Origin: Sulfurimicrobium lacus
Lineage (GTDB): Bacteria > Pseudomonadota > Gammaproteobacteria > Burkholderiales > Sulfuricellaceae
Assembly: GCF_011764585.1 (NCBI RefSeq)
Contig: NZ_AP022853.1
Coordinates: 2,091,501-2,155,500, forward strand
Reading direction: 5' to 3'
Length of the DNA: 64,000 nt
Part shown: positions 9,343-16,973 of the stretch, one piece after another
Numbering within the stretch: position 1 is the first letter of the stretch
Layout: each line of letters starts with the position of its first letter
Made by a program: the position numbers and the translations under genes
The notes under the pieces: model-generated
What the model saw: only the letters and a program-made list of their open reading frames with translations
Database searches by the model: none
What the model was told of the DNA's origin: nothing

Positions 9343-9732
9343 GTGAAGCGGATTTGGGTAAAATTATGTTTGCTTGCGCTCCTGCTAGGCGCCGGAATTG
9401 CCTCGGCGCAGGAGCAGTTAACGGAGGCCAAGGTTTTGCTGCAAAGCTCGCGCGTGGCGGGCTTCCGCTACTACGAAGGACGCAAACTGTGGCCGAGCAT
9501 GCAGCTCAAGGATAATCTGACCCTGGTGCGGGAAGCGGACAATACCTATGATGCCAATGCGGTGCGGGTGGAATGGCAGGGCCACAAGCTGGGCTATGTG
9601 CCACGCGCGGAAAACACCGCGCTGGCCCGCTTCATGGACCACGGCCAGCACATGGAAGCACGCATTACCGCCTTGTCGAAGGATAAGCGGCGCGGCCGCT
9701 GGATTGAATTCGACGTTTATTTGTCTCACTGA
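9343..9732 (+). CDS. Secreted HIRAN-domain protein
   Basis: Small protein of 129 residues if started at GTG 9343. It opens with a signal peptide (VKLCLLALLLGAGIASA) and then a single HIRAN domain: VAGFRYYEG, then LVREADNTYDANAVRVEW, then KLGYVPRAENTALA. HIRAN domains are known from DNA-repair ATPases such as HLTF, where they bind DNA ends; a stand-alone exported form is of unknown function. The reading frame stays open back to 9184, but that part is repeat sequence with no homology to the domain, so the later start is preferred. The stop is 8 bp before tsaB. Confidence 0.75.
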   Translation: MKRIWVKLCLLALLLGAGIASAQEQLTEAKVLLQSSRVAGFRYYEGRKLWPSMQLKDNLTLVREADNTYDANAVRVEWQGHKLGYVPRAENTALARFMDHGQHMEARITALSKDKRRGRWIEFDVYLSH

Positions 9733-9740
9733 AAGATGAA

Positions 9741-10415
9741 ATGAAACTGCTGGCTCTCGATACTTCCACCGAAAACTGCTCGTTGGCCCTGTGGCTCGAC
9801 GGGGAAGTGTTGTCGCGCCAGGAACTCGCCGGACAGCGCCACTCCGACCTGCTCCTGCCGATGCTGGAAGCGCTGCTGGGAGATGCGGGGCTGACCCTTG
9901 GCGCGCTGGACGGAATCGCTTTCGGCGAAGGCCCCGGCTCCTTTACCGGCCTGCGCATCGGTTGCGGCGTGGCCCAGGGCTTGGCTCTGGGAGCGGATCT
10001 CCCGGTGCTGGGTATTTCCACCTTGCTGGCGCTGGCCGCAGCGGCGCCGGGCGAACGGGTAATTGCCTGTCTCGATGCGCGCATCGGCGAAATCTACCAT
10101 GCGGCCTATGAACAGCGGGATGGCCTCTGGACCACTGTCTGCGAGCCCAGTCTGGGGCTCGCCCAAGATGCGCCTGCCGTCGGCGGCAGCGGGTGGGTGG
10201 GCGCCGGCAGCGGGTTTGCCGCCTATGGCGAGGCTTTGCAGGCGCGCTACGCCGGACAGCTCATCTCCAGCGACGGCAGCGTCTATCCCCAGGCTCGGGA
10301 GATGGTCGAACTCGCGGCACCGCTGTTCGCGCAAGGTTTGGGTCAGGATGCCGCGCTGGCCGCGCCGCTCTATATCCGCAACAAAGTGGCTCTGAAAATG
10401 AGTGAAAGAACATGA
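9741..10415 (+). CDS. tsaB: tRNA threonylcarbamoyladenosine biosynthesis protein TsaB
   Basis: TsaB (YeaZ) homologue of 224 residues, the scaffold partner of TsaD in the t6A37 tRNA modification complex. The ASKHA-type N-terminal lobe MKLLALDTSTENCSLALW and the segment GEGPGSFTGLRIG are diagnostic. It heads a tightly packed operon: its TGA overlaps the rimI ATG by four bases, and rimI in turn overlaps the glycosylase gene. Cytoplasmic and expected to be essential. Confidence 0.95.
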   Translation: MKLLALDTSTENCSLALWLDGEVLSRQELAGQRHSDLLLPMLEALLGDAGLTLGALDGIAFGEGPGSFTGLRIGCGVAQGLALGADLPVLGISTLLALAAAAPGERVIACLDARIGEIYHAAYEQRDGLWTTVCEPSLGLAQDAPAVGGSGWVGAGSGFAAYGEALQARYAGQLISSDGSVYPQAREMVELAAPLFAQGLGQDAALAAPLYIRNKVALKMSERT

Positions 10416-10879
10416 ACGCGCAACTGAAAAATCAGAGCGGCCCCCTCGTTCGCCCCATGCGTTTCCAGGACGTCGACGCAGTGCTGGCGATCGAGCACAA
10501 GATCTACGCCTTTCCCTGGACGCTGGGAAATTTCCGCGACTCCCTCAGTTCCGGCTACAGCTGCTGGACTTACGATTTTTGCGATCACCCCATCGGTTAC
10601 GGCATCCTCATGCTGGCGGCCGGGGAGGCGCATCTGCTCAACCTGGGCATTGCCCACGACTGGCAGGGGCAGGGGCTGGGGCGCAAGTTCCTGCGCCACC
10701 TGATCGAGGTGGCGCGCCAGGACAGCGCCGACATGATGTTCCTCGAAGTCCGCCCCTCCAACAAAAAGGCGATCGAGCTTTACCTCAGCGAAGGATTCAA
10801 CGAGATCGGCCTGCGCCGCAATTATTACCCTGCCGCCAACGGCCGCGAAGATGCGATCCTGATGGGCATGGCGCTGTGA
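10412..10879 (+). CDS. rimI: Ribosomal protein S18-alanine N-acetyltransferase RimI
   Basis: GNAT-fold acetyltransferase of 155 residues that acetylates the N-terminal Ala of ribosomal protein S18. The acetyl-CoA loop is seen in QGQGLGRKFLRHL, and the C-terminal segment EVRPSNKKAIELYLSEGF is typical of RimI. It overlaps tsaB (ATGA) and the following gene (GTGA) by four bases each, so translation is probably coupled across the operon. Confidence 0.95.
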   Translation: MNAQLKNQSGPLVRPMRFQDVDAVLAIEHKIYAFPWTLGNFRDSLSSGYSCWTYDFCDHPIGYGILMLAAGEAHLLNLGIAHDWQGQGLGRKFLRHLIEVARQDSADMMFLEVRPSNKKAIELYLSEGFNEIGLRRNYYPAANGREDAILMGMAL

Positions 10880-11607
10880 CGACGCGCAGGGAGGTGCTTC
10901 AGGAGCTGGACCTGTGGCCGATGTGGCGGTTGCGGAATAGTGTCGCGGCCACGCCGGAAGCAACTTTGTCCGGGTCGGAAACTGCCGTTGATGGCTGCGA
11001 CGCGCAAGACCGTCGCGCAGCCATCCTGCGCATGGACTGGAGCGAACTCAAGCAGGCCGTCGCGGCATGCACCGCCTGCCGCCTGCACGAAAGCCGCAGC
11101 CAGACCGTGTTCGGCGTCGGCGACGAGCAGGCCGACTGGCTGTTCGTGGGAGAGGGACCGGGCGCAGAGGAAGACCGGCAGGGCGAACCTTTCGTCGGCC
11201 AGGCCGGCAAGCTGCTCGACAACATGCTGGCGGCCATCCACTTGAAACGCGACAGCAACGTCTACATCGCCAATACCGTCAAATGTCGCCCGCCCGGCAA
11301 CCGCAACCCGGAAGCGGACGAAATGGCGGCCTGCGAGCCTTACCTGGCGCGCCAGATCGCGCTGCTGCAGCCCAAGCTGATCGTCGCCCTGGGCAAGGTG
11401 GCAGCGCAGGACTTGCTGGGCAGCGACCGTTCCATTTCCAGCCTGCGCGGCACGCTGCACCAGGCACACGGCATTCCGCTCATCGTTACCTACCATCCCG
11501 CCTACCTGCTGCGCACGCTTACGGACAAGGCCAAGGCGTGGGAAGATTTGTGCTTTGCGGTGCGTACCATGCATAGCTTGCAAACGGGCGCCCAGGCCGC
11601 ATCTTGA
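10876..11607 (+). CDS. Uracil-DNA glycosylase, family 4 (4Fe-4S)
   Basis: Base-excision repair enzyme of about 243 residues that removes uracil from DNA. The family-4 signature GEGPGAEEDRQGEPFVG and the motif TYHPAYLLR are clear. Cys65, Cys68, Cys137 and Cys153 are placed as iron-sulfur ligands. The start is assigned to GTG 10876, which overlaps the rimI stop (GTGA); the frame is open further upstream but there only overlaps rimI. The N-terminal 50 residues are poorly conserved linker, as is common in betaproteobacterial members. Confidence 0.92.
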   Translation: MTTRREVLQELDLWPMWRLRNSVAATPEATLSGSETAVDGCDAQDRRAAILRMDWSELKQAVAACTACRLHESRSQTVFGVGDEQADWLFVGEGPGAEEDRQGEPFVGQAGKLLDNMLAAIHLKRDSNVYIANTVKCRPPGNRNPEADEMAACEPYLARQIALLQPKLIVALGKVAAQDLLGSDRSISSLRGTLHQAHGIPLIVTYHPAYLLRTLTDKAKAWEDLCFAVRTMHSLQTGAQAAS

Positions 11608-11634
11608 CGTTGAACGATTTTCAAGGAGATCACC

Positions 11635-12246
11635 ATGCGTAAACTGCTGTTGGCTTTGATGTTGCTGGCTTCCACAATTTCGCTGCAGGGCTGCGGCTAT
11701 AACACGTTGCAATCCACCGACGAGCAGATCAAGGCGAGCTGGTCGGAAGTGCTGAACCAGTACCAGCGTCGCGCCGACCTGGTGCCCAACCTGGTGAACG
11801 TGGTCAAAGGCTACGCCAGCCACGAAAAGGATGTTCTCACCCAGGTGACAGCAGCGCGTGCCAAGGTGGGCTCCATCCAGGCCACCCCGGAACTGATCAA
11901 CGACGAACAGGCATTCGCCAAATTCCAGGCGGCGCAGGGCGAAATGACCAGCGCACTCAGCAGATTGCTGGCGGTGTCGGAGAACTACCCGCAACTGAAA
12001 GCGGACGGCGTGTTCCGCGATCTACAGGCGCAGCTGGAAGGCACCGAGAACCGCATCACCGTGGCACGCAACCGCTACATCAAGGCGGTGCAGGAATACA
12101 ACGTCACGGTGCGCTCCTTCCCGAGCAATCTGACAGCCATGATGTTCGGCTTCAAGACCAAGCCTAATTTCACGGTCGAGAACGAGAAAGAAATTTCCAA
12201 GGCGCCCAAGGTCGAATTCGGCGCGCCGGCTGCCCAGCCGCAATAA
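11635..12246 (+). CDS. LemA family lipoprotein
   Basis: LemA homologue of 203 residues. Lipobox LQGC gives a lipidated Cys20. The conserved LemA core WSEVLNQYQRRADLVPNLVNVVKGY follows, and the rest is a helical bundle. The ATG at 11635 has AAGGAG upstream. It is followed 12 bp later by a TPM-domain gene, the usual lemA-ygcG pairing. The biochemical function of LemA is unknown; roles at the membrane and in stress are reported for relatives. Confidence 0.92.
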   Translation: MRKLLLALMLLASTISLQGCGYNTLQSTDEQIKASWSEVLNQYQRRADLVPNLVNVVKGYASHEKDVLTQVTAARAKVGSIQATPELINDEQAFAKFQAAQGEMTSALSRLLAVSENYPQLKADGVFRDLQAQLEGTENRITVARNRYIKAVQEYNVTVRSFPSNLTAMMFGFKTKPNFTVENEKEISKAPKVEFGAPAAQPQ

Positions 12247-12258
12247 GGCGCAACGATC

Positions 12259-13107
12259 ATGACCGCTTGGTGGCGGATATTCTTTGTCTCCTGGCTGTTT
12301 CTTGCGCCCGGCCTGGCCACTGCCGAAGTGGCAGTGCCGGCGCTGCAAGCGCGCGTTACCGATCTCAGCGGCACGCTTACCGCGCAACAGAATGGCGAAC
12401 TCGAAGAGCTGCTGCGTGCCTTCGAAGCGCGCAAGGGCAGCCAGATCGCCGTGTTGCTGATTCCCACCACCTCGCCTGAAACCATCGAGCAGTACGCCAT
12501 TCGCGTTGCGGAACAGTGGAAACTGGGGCGCAAGGGCGTGGATGACGGCGCCCTGTTGCTGATCGCCAGGCAGGATCGGGCCATGCGCATCGAAGTGGGC
12601 TACGGCCTGGAGGGCGCCCTTCCCGATGCGGTGGCGAAACGCATCATCAGCGAAACCATCACGCCGTACTTCAAGCAGGGCGATTTCTATGGCGGAATAC
12701 GGGCGGGCTTGGGCGCGATGATCAAGGTGGTCGACGGCGAGCCGCTGCCGCCGCGCCGGCAGGCCGGAGGGCCAACGGCCAGAGGCGGGGTGAATTTCTT
12801 CGAGAACACCATGCCGGTGGCGATGCTGTTCATTTTTGTGGTGGGCGGCTTGCTGCGCACTGTTCTTGGTCGAGTCCTCGGTGGCCTGGTGGCCGGTGGC
12901 GTGTCCTTTTTCGGCGCCTGGTTGTTGCTCGGTTCTTTCGTGACTGCGCTGGTCATTGCCGTCATCGTGCTGCTGATTACCCTTACCGGCAGCAACCGGG
13001 GCGGCCCGTTCATGGGCGGGGGAGGGGGCGGCGGCTTTGGAGGCGGAGGCGGATTCTCCGGGGGCGGCGGCGGTTTTGGCGGGGGAGGAGCGTCCGGGCG
13101 ATGGTAA
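12259..13107 (+). CDS. TPM-domain protein YgcG-like, Gly-rich tail
   Basis: Exported protein of 282 residues. Signal peptide, then a TPM domain (about 25-165: VTDLSGTLTAQQNGELEELL, then IAVLLIPTTSPETIEQYA, then DDGALLLIARQDRAMRIEVGYGLEG), then two hydrophobic helices, then a glycine-rich tail with runs of GGGG and GGFGG. The TPM domain is periplasmic and the tail cytoplasmic or unstructured. Second gene of the lemA operon; the next TPM gene overlaps its stop by seven bases. Confidence 0.9.
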   Translation: MTAWWRIFFVSWLFLAPGLATAEVAVPALQARVTDLSGTLTAQQNGELEELLRAFEARKGSQIAVLLIPTTSPETIEQYAIRVAEQWKLGRKGVDDGALLLIARQDRAMRIEVGYGLEGALPDAVAKRIISETITPYFKQGDFYGGIRAGLGAMIKVVDGEPLPPRRQAGGPTARGGVNFFENTMPVAMLFIFVVGGLLRTVLGRVLGGLVAGGVSFFGAWLLLGSFVTALVIAVIVLLITLTGSNRGGPFMGGGGGGGFGGGGGFSGGGGGFGGGGASGRW

Positions 13108-13592
13108 GAATATTGCGGCATCTGTTCATGCCTTATTTTCTGGTGAAGCGTTACTTTCCCCGCCATGTCCTGGCTGGTATCGAGCGTGCGATCGGGGAAT
13201 CCGAGGCTGTACACCTGGGGGAAATACGTTTCGCCGTGGAGGCGGGGCTGGATTTCTGGCCGCTCATGCGTGGCCAGTCGGCCAGGGAACGGGCTCTCGA
13301 AGTGTTTTCCCAGCTACGGGTGTGGGACACCGAACACAATAGCGGCGTACTCATCTATCTCCTGCTTGCCGACCGCGACGTGGAAATCGTCGCCGACCGT
13401 GGCATTCACGCGAAAGTCGGCGATGCGCAATGGCAACGAATCAGTCGCATGATGGAAGAGGCGTTTCGCCAGGGACGCTTCGAGCAGGGCGTGCTGGCGG
13501 GCATCGGGGAAATCTCCGCACTCCTGCTGCAGCATTTTCCCGCGGGTGAAGTTAATCCCGACGAGCTGCCCGACAGGCCGGTCGTGCTATGA
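13101..13592 (+). CDS. Short TPM-domain protein
   Basis: A second, shorter TPM-domain protein of 163 residues without a signal peptide. The core VWDTEHNSGVLIYLLLADRDVEIVADRGIHAKV matches the domain, followed by MMEEAFRQGRFEQGVLAGI. It overlaps the upstream YgcG-like gene by 7 bp, so the three genes lemA-TPM-TPM form one operon. Its end overlaps the convergent lplT gene by 6 bp. Function unknown. Confidence 0.85.
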   Translation: MVRILRHLFMPYFLVKRYFPRHVLAGIERAIGESEAVHLGEIRFAVEAGLDFWPLMRGQSARERALEVFSQLRVWDTEHNSGVLIYLLLADRDVEIVADRGIHAKVGDAQWQRISRMMEEAFRQGRFEQGVLAGIGEISALLLQHFPAGEVNPDELPDRPVVL

Positions 13593-14798
13593 AGACGCCA
13601 CGTGCTGGTAGCGGTAGTGAATCAGCCACATTGAAATGCTGACGAAGGCACCGAATGCGATGGTGATGGTGTTGATGGGCAACTCGGCCTTGACCATCAA
13701 GGCGTAGCCGCCGAGCAGCAACAGAATGCTGATGTTCTCGTTGAAATTCTGCACCGCGATGGAGTGGCCTGCACCCATCAGCAGGTGGCCGCGGTGTTGC
13801 AGCAGCGCATTCATCGGCACGACGAAAAATCCCCCCAGCGCGCCGATGACGAACAGCACCGCGATGGCGATGCGCCAGTCGCTGACGAAGATCATCGAGA
13901 TCACGGCAAACCCCATCAGGATACCGGTAGGCAACACTTTCACCGCTTTTTCCAGGGTCACGAAACGTCCCGCGATGATCGCGCCCACGGCGATCCCCAC
14001 AGCCACCACGGCTGTAAGCTGGGTCGCCCTTTCCAGATCGAATTTCAGGGCCAGCCCCGCCCAGGTCAGCACGACCAGGCGCAAGGTCGCGCCGGCGCCC
14101 CAGAACAGGGTGGTCACGGCAAGTGAAATCTGCCCTTGCGGGTCGCGCCACAACAATATGAAGGCATGCCAGAAGTCGTGCAGCAAGTAAAAGGGGTTCT
14201 TCCTGGGCAGCTTGTGGTCCATTGCCACACGGGGAATGAACAGGTTGAAAACGGCTGCGCCGACATAAAGGCCGGTAGTGACAATGATGGCGAATCTCGG
14301 GGCGCTGATGTCGATATTCAGGCTGCCCAGCGTGGCGGCGGCGAAATCAGGACTCAACAATATGCCGCCGATGATTGCACCCAGTACGATGGCGGCAACC
14401 GTGGCGCCTTCCATCCAGCTGTTGGCGACGACCAGTTTGTCCGGCGGCAGGTATTCGGTGAGGATGCCGTACTTGGCCGGGGAGTAGGCCGCAGCACCCA
14501 GACCCACGATCCCGTAGGCGTACAGCGGTTGCATGCCGAACAGCATGCCGAGGCAGCCGATGAATTTGATGCTGTTGCTGATGAGCATCACCCGGCCCTT
14601 GGGAATGGCGTCGGCAAAAGCACCGACGAAGGGAGCGAGCGCGATGTAGGACACCACGAAGAACTGCTGCAGTACGGGCGTGTGCCAGTCCGGTGCGCTG
14701 AGTTCCTTCAACAGCGCAATGGCTGCAAAAAGCAGGGCATTGTCGGCCAGGGCGGACAAGAACTGCGCCGCGAGAATGATGTAAAAACCCAGGTTCAT
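13587..14798 (-). CDS. lplT: Lysophospholipid transporter LplT (MFS)
   Basis: Major-facilitator-superfamily protein of 403 residues with about 12 hydrophobic helices. The N-terminal QFLSALADNALLFAAIALL and the segment GAAAYSPAKYGILTEYLPP are characteristic of LplT, which flips lysophosphatidylethanolamine inward across the inner membrane for reacylation. In enterobacteria it is coupled to the acyltransferase Aas; no aas gene lies beside it here. Transcribed alone. Confidence 0.92.
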   Translation of the reverse strand: MNLGFYIILAAQFLSALADNALLFAAIALLKELSAPDWHTPVLQQFFVVSYIALAPFVGAFADAIPKGRVMLISNSIKFIGCLGMLFGMQPLYAYGIVGLGAAAYSPAKYGILTEYLPPDKLVVANSWMEGATVAAIVLGAIIGGILLSPDFAAATLGSLNIDISAPRFAIIVTTGLYVGAAVFNLFIPRVAMDHKLPRKNPFYLLHDFWHAFILLWRDPQGQISLAVTTLFWGAGATLRLVVLTWAGLALKFDLERATQLTAVVAVGIAVGAIIAGRFVTLEKAVKVLPTGILMGFAVISMIFVSDWRIAIAVLFVIGALGGFFVVPMNALLQHRGHLLMGAGHSIAVQNFNENISILLLLGGYALMVKAELPINTITIAFGAFVSISMWLIHYRYQHVASS

Positions 14799-14889
14799 CA
14801 GATACGCGGCGGGGTGATGAGAGTGGCTTGTGGCATGGGTCAGGCTTTATACCATGAAACCCGAAGGCCTGTCTTGCAGGGGAGCTTGC

Positions 14890-15798
14890 TTACTTGATCT
14901 CGCTCAAAAGCCGTTCCATCATGCGCTCCGCTTGGGCTGCGTAGCCGCCGCCGAACAGGTTGGCGTGATTGAGTATGTGGTAGAGGTTATAGAGCGTTTT
15001 TCGCACGCTATAGCCCGGATCGAGCGGATAGACCTCCCGGTAGGCTGCATAAAAACGTGGCGGGAAGGCGCCGAACAGCTCGGTCATGGCCAGATCGCAT
15101 TCGCGGTCGCCATAGTAGACCGACGGATCGAATATCACCGGGTTTCCGTACTGGTCCGCTGCGCAGTTGCCGTTCCAGAGGTCCCCGTGCAGCAGGGACG
15201 CAGCCGGCAGGTGGCCGGGAAAAAATTTGTCCAACGATTCCATGAGCGCGTTTCCCTTATCCTGCAGTGCGCCGAGATAACCATTCCCATGAGCCAGTTC
15301 CAGCTGGAATCCGAGTCTCCGCTCGCGCCAGAAGCCGAGCCAGTCATCCTGCCAGCCGTTGGTCTGTGGCGTGGCGCCGATGGTGTTGTCGCGCTGCCAG
15401 CCGAAGCGCGGCAGGGTGTGGCGATGCTGGGCGGCCAGCCCTGTTCCCAAAGCTTCCCAGCTTGCTGAAGCGGGGCTGAACAGATCCATATGCTCCAGCA
15501 CCAGGTAGGCATGCTGGTCCGTCGCACCCCAGCAGATTGGGGTAGGCACGCGCAGGTCGCCATGACGGGCAAGGTCGCGCAATCCGTCAGCTTCTGCTTC
15601 GAACATGGATACCTGATGAGGGTTGTTGAGCTTGACGAAATAGCGCTGGCCGCAGCCTTCGATGCGCCAGGCGCTGTTGATGCAGCCGCCGTCGATCGCA
15701 TGGCGCTCGATGGCCTGGAACGGTTCCGCGCGGGTTTCGCTGATGTGGTGTGCGATGGCGGACCAGCAATCTTCTTCCTGGCTGCGTGTGGCGGTCAT
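14890..15798 (-). CDS. Fructosamine kinase family protein
   Basis: Aminoglycoside-phosphotransferase-fold kinase of 302 residues from the ATG at 15796-15798; an upstream in-frame ATG at 15888 overlaps the divergent gene and is less likely. Seen: YFVKLN (ATP-site Lys), YLVLEHMD, the catalytic loop LLHGDLWNGNCA and the metal-binding VIFDPSVYYGDRECDLAM. The family phosphorylates ketosamines on glycated proteins so that they break down. Divergent from the metallo-hydrolase gene, with a 65-bp shared promoter region. Confidence 0.9.
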   Translation of the reverse strand: MTATRSQEEDCWSAIAHHISETRAEPFQAIERHAIDGGCINSAWRIEGCGQRYFVKLNNPHQVSMFEAEADGLRDLARHGDLRVPTPICWGATDQHAYLVLEHMDLFSPASASWEALGTGLAAQHRHTLPRFGWQRDNTIGATPQTNGWQDDWLGFWRERRLGFQLELAHGNGYLGALQDKGNALMESLDKFFPGHLPAASLLHGDLWNGNCAADQYGNPVIFDPSVYYGDRECDLAMTELFGAFPPRFYAAYREVYPLDPGYSVRKTLYNLYHILNHANLFGGGYAAQAERMMERLLSEIK

Positions 15799-15863
15799 GA
15801 GTGGCCTGTGCGTTATACTGAGACTGCTGATTTTAGCAGTTCGATATTTGTGGAGATGCAACG

Positions 15864-16793
15864 ATGCGCTGGATGATTCTGATTTCAATGTTGTTCGTTA
15901 ATAGCCTGGCCTGCGCCGCCGACAACAAAATGCCGCCACCCAAGGTGGTGAAAATCAACGCGCGGGTCTATGCGCTGCTGGGGCCGCTGGGGACGCCGAG
16001 CGAACATAATCAGGGCTACATGGTGAACAGCACGGTCATCATCGGGGAGCAGGGCGTCATCCTCGTGGATAGCGGCGCCTCGGACGAGGTGGGAAGCCAT
16101 CTGCGCAAGGCTATCGCCAAACTGACGCCCAAGCCCGTGACCCACATCATCAACACTCACCATCATGGCGACCACGTACTGGGCAATATTTCCTTCCCGG
16201 GGGCAGAGGTCGTCAGCTCGGAAACATGCCGGGACATGGTCAACAAGACCGGCGACGAATGGGTGGCGCTGATCGAAAGCCTGATCGGCCACAAGCTGCC
16301 GAACACCCACCCGGTGCCGGCCACGGTAACTTTCGCCGGCGAGAATACCAAAGTGGAGCGCACGATTCAGGGCGTCAAACTGGTGTTCTGGGTGCCGCCT
16401 GGTTCGCATACCGTGGGCGACATGATGGTCTATCTGCCGGACGACAAGGTGCTGGTGGGCGGTGACGTCCTGGTGAACCGGACCATCCCCGTGATGCGCG
16501 ATGCCCTGGTCAAAAACTGGGTCGGAACGCTGGAAATGGTGCAGGACTTCGATGCTGCAACCATCGTTCCCGGCCACGGCCCGCTCATGACCAAAGCAGA
16601 TGTCGCCAGATTGCAGCGTCAGATGGCCGGCTTTTACGCCGGTGTCGAAGCGGGCTACAAGAAAGGTCTGAGCGACAGCGAGACCCGTAAAACGCTGGAT
16701 GTCGCGGAATGGCAAAAGCTGGAAGGGTTCGAGACCAATATCGGCAGCAACGTGAATCGCGCTTACCTGGAAGTCGAACAGGCGAGTTTTTAA
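15864..16793 (+). CDS. Periplasmic metallo-beta-lactamase-fold hydrolase
   Basis: Exported protein of 309 residues with a signal peptide (about 1-19). The zinc motif THHHGDHVLG, a downstream His in PPGSHTVGD, the Asp in VLVGGDVL and the final PGHGP complete an MBL active site. It is related to the quinoprotein-relay/SoxH-like MBL proteins rather than to antibiotic-degrading enzymes; the substrate is unknown. The ATG has GTGGAG upstream, and a TATACT at 15814-15819 is a plausible -10 box. Confidence 0.88.
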   Translation: MRWMILISMLFVNSLACAADNKMPPPKVVKINARVYALLGPLGTPSEHNQGYMVNSTVIIGEQGVILVDSGASDEVGSHLRKAIAKLTPKPVTHIINTHHHGDHVLGNISFPGAEVVSSETCRDMVNKTGDEWVALIESLIGHKLPNTHPVPATVTFAGENTKVERTIQGVKLVFWVPPGSHTVGDMMVYLPDDKVLVGGDVLVNRTIPVMRDALVKNWVGTLEMVQDFDAATIVPGHGPLMTKADVARLQRQMAGFYAGVEAGYKKGLSDSETRKTLDVAEWQKLEGFETNIGSNVNRAYLEVEQASF

Positions 16794-16973
16794 CTTGAGC
16801 AAGCCAGGCTGAATCCGACGGGCAGAACCCGCTCACTTTTCGTTTGCCCCGGCACCCGGGGAGAATCGGGGAAACCCCGATATGGCCGCCAGCAATTCTA
16901 GGCTAGCTTAACGCCTGGCCTGGCTGATGCCGTCCGCAGTCATTTAAAACGAGAGTCGAGAGAGAACAGCAAG

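Noticed and set aside
10825-11994. 389-residue open frame antisense across the glycosylase and lemA
   Set aside because: Crosses two well supported genes and has no domain.
15885-16802. 305-residue open frame antisense to the metallo-hydrolase
   Set aside because: Shadow of a GC-rich gene; the plus frame has signal peptide and zinc motifs, the minus frame has none.
16865-16881. ATCGGGG-AAA-CCCCGAT hairpin after the metallo-hydrolase gene
   Set aside because: No T-run follows, so a terminator is not supported, and it does not match c-di-GMP riboswitch features despite the HD-GYP gene downstream.
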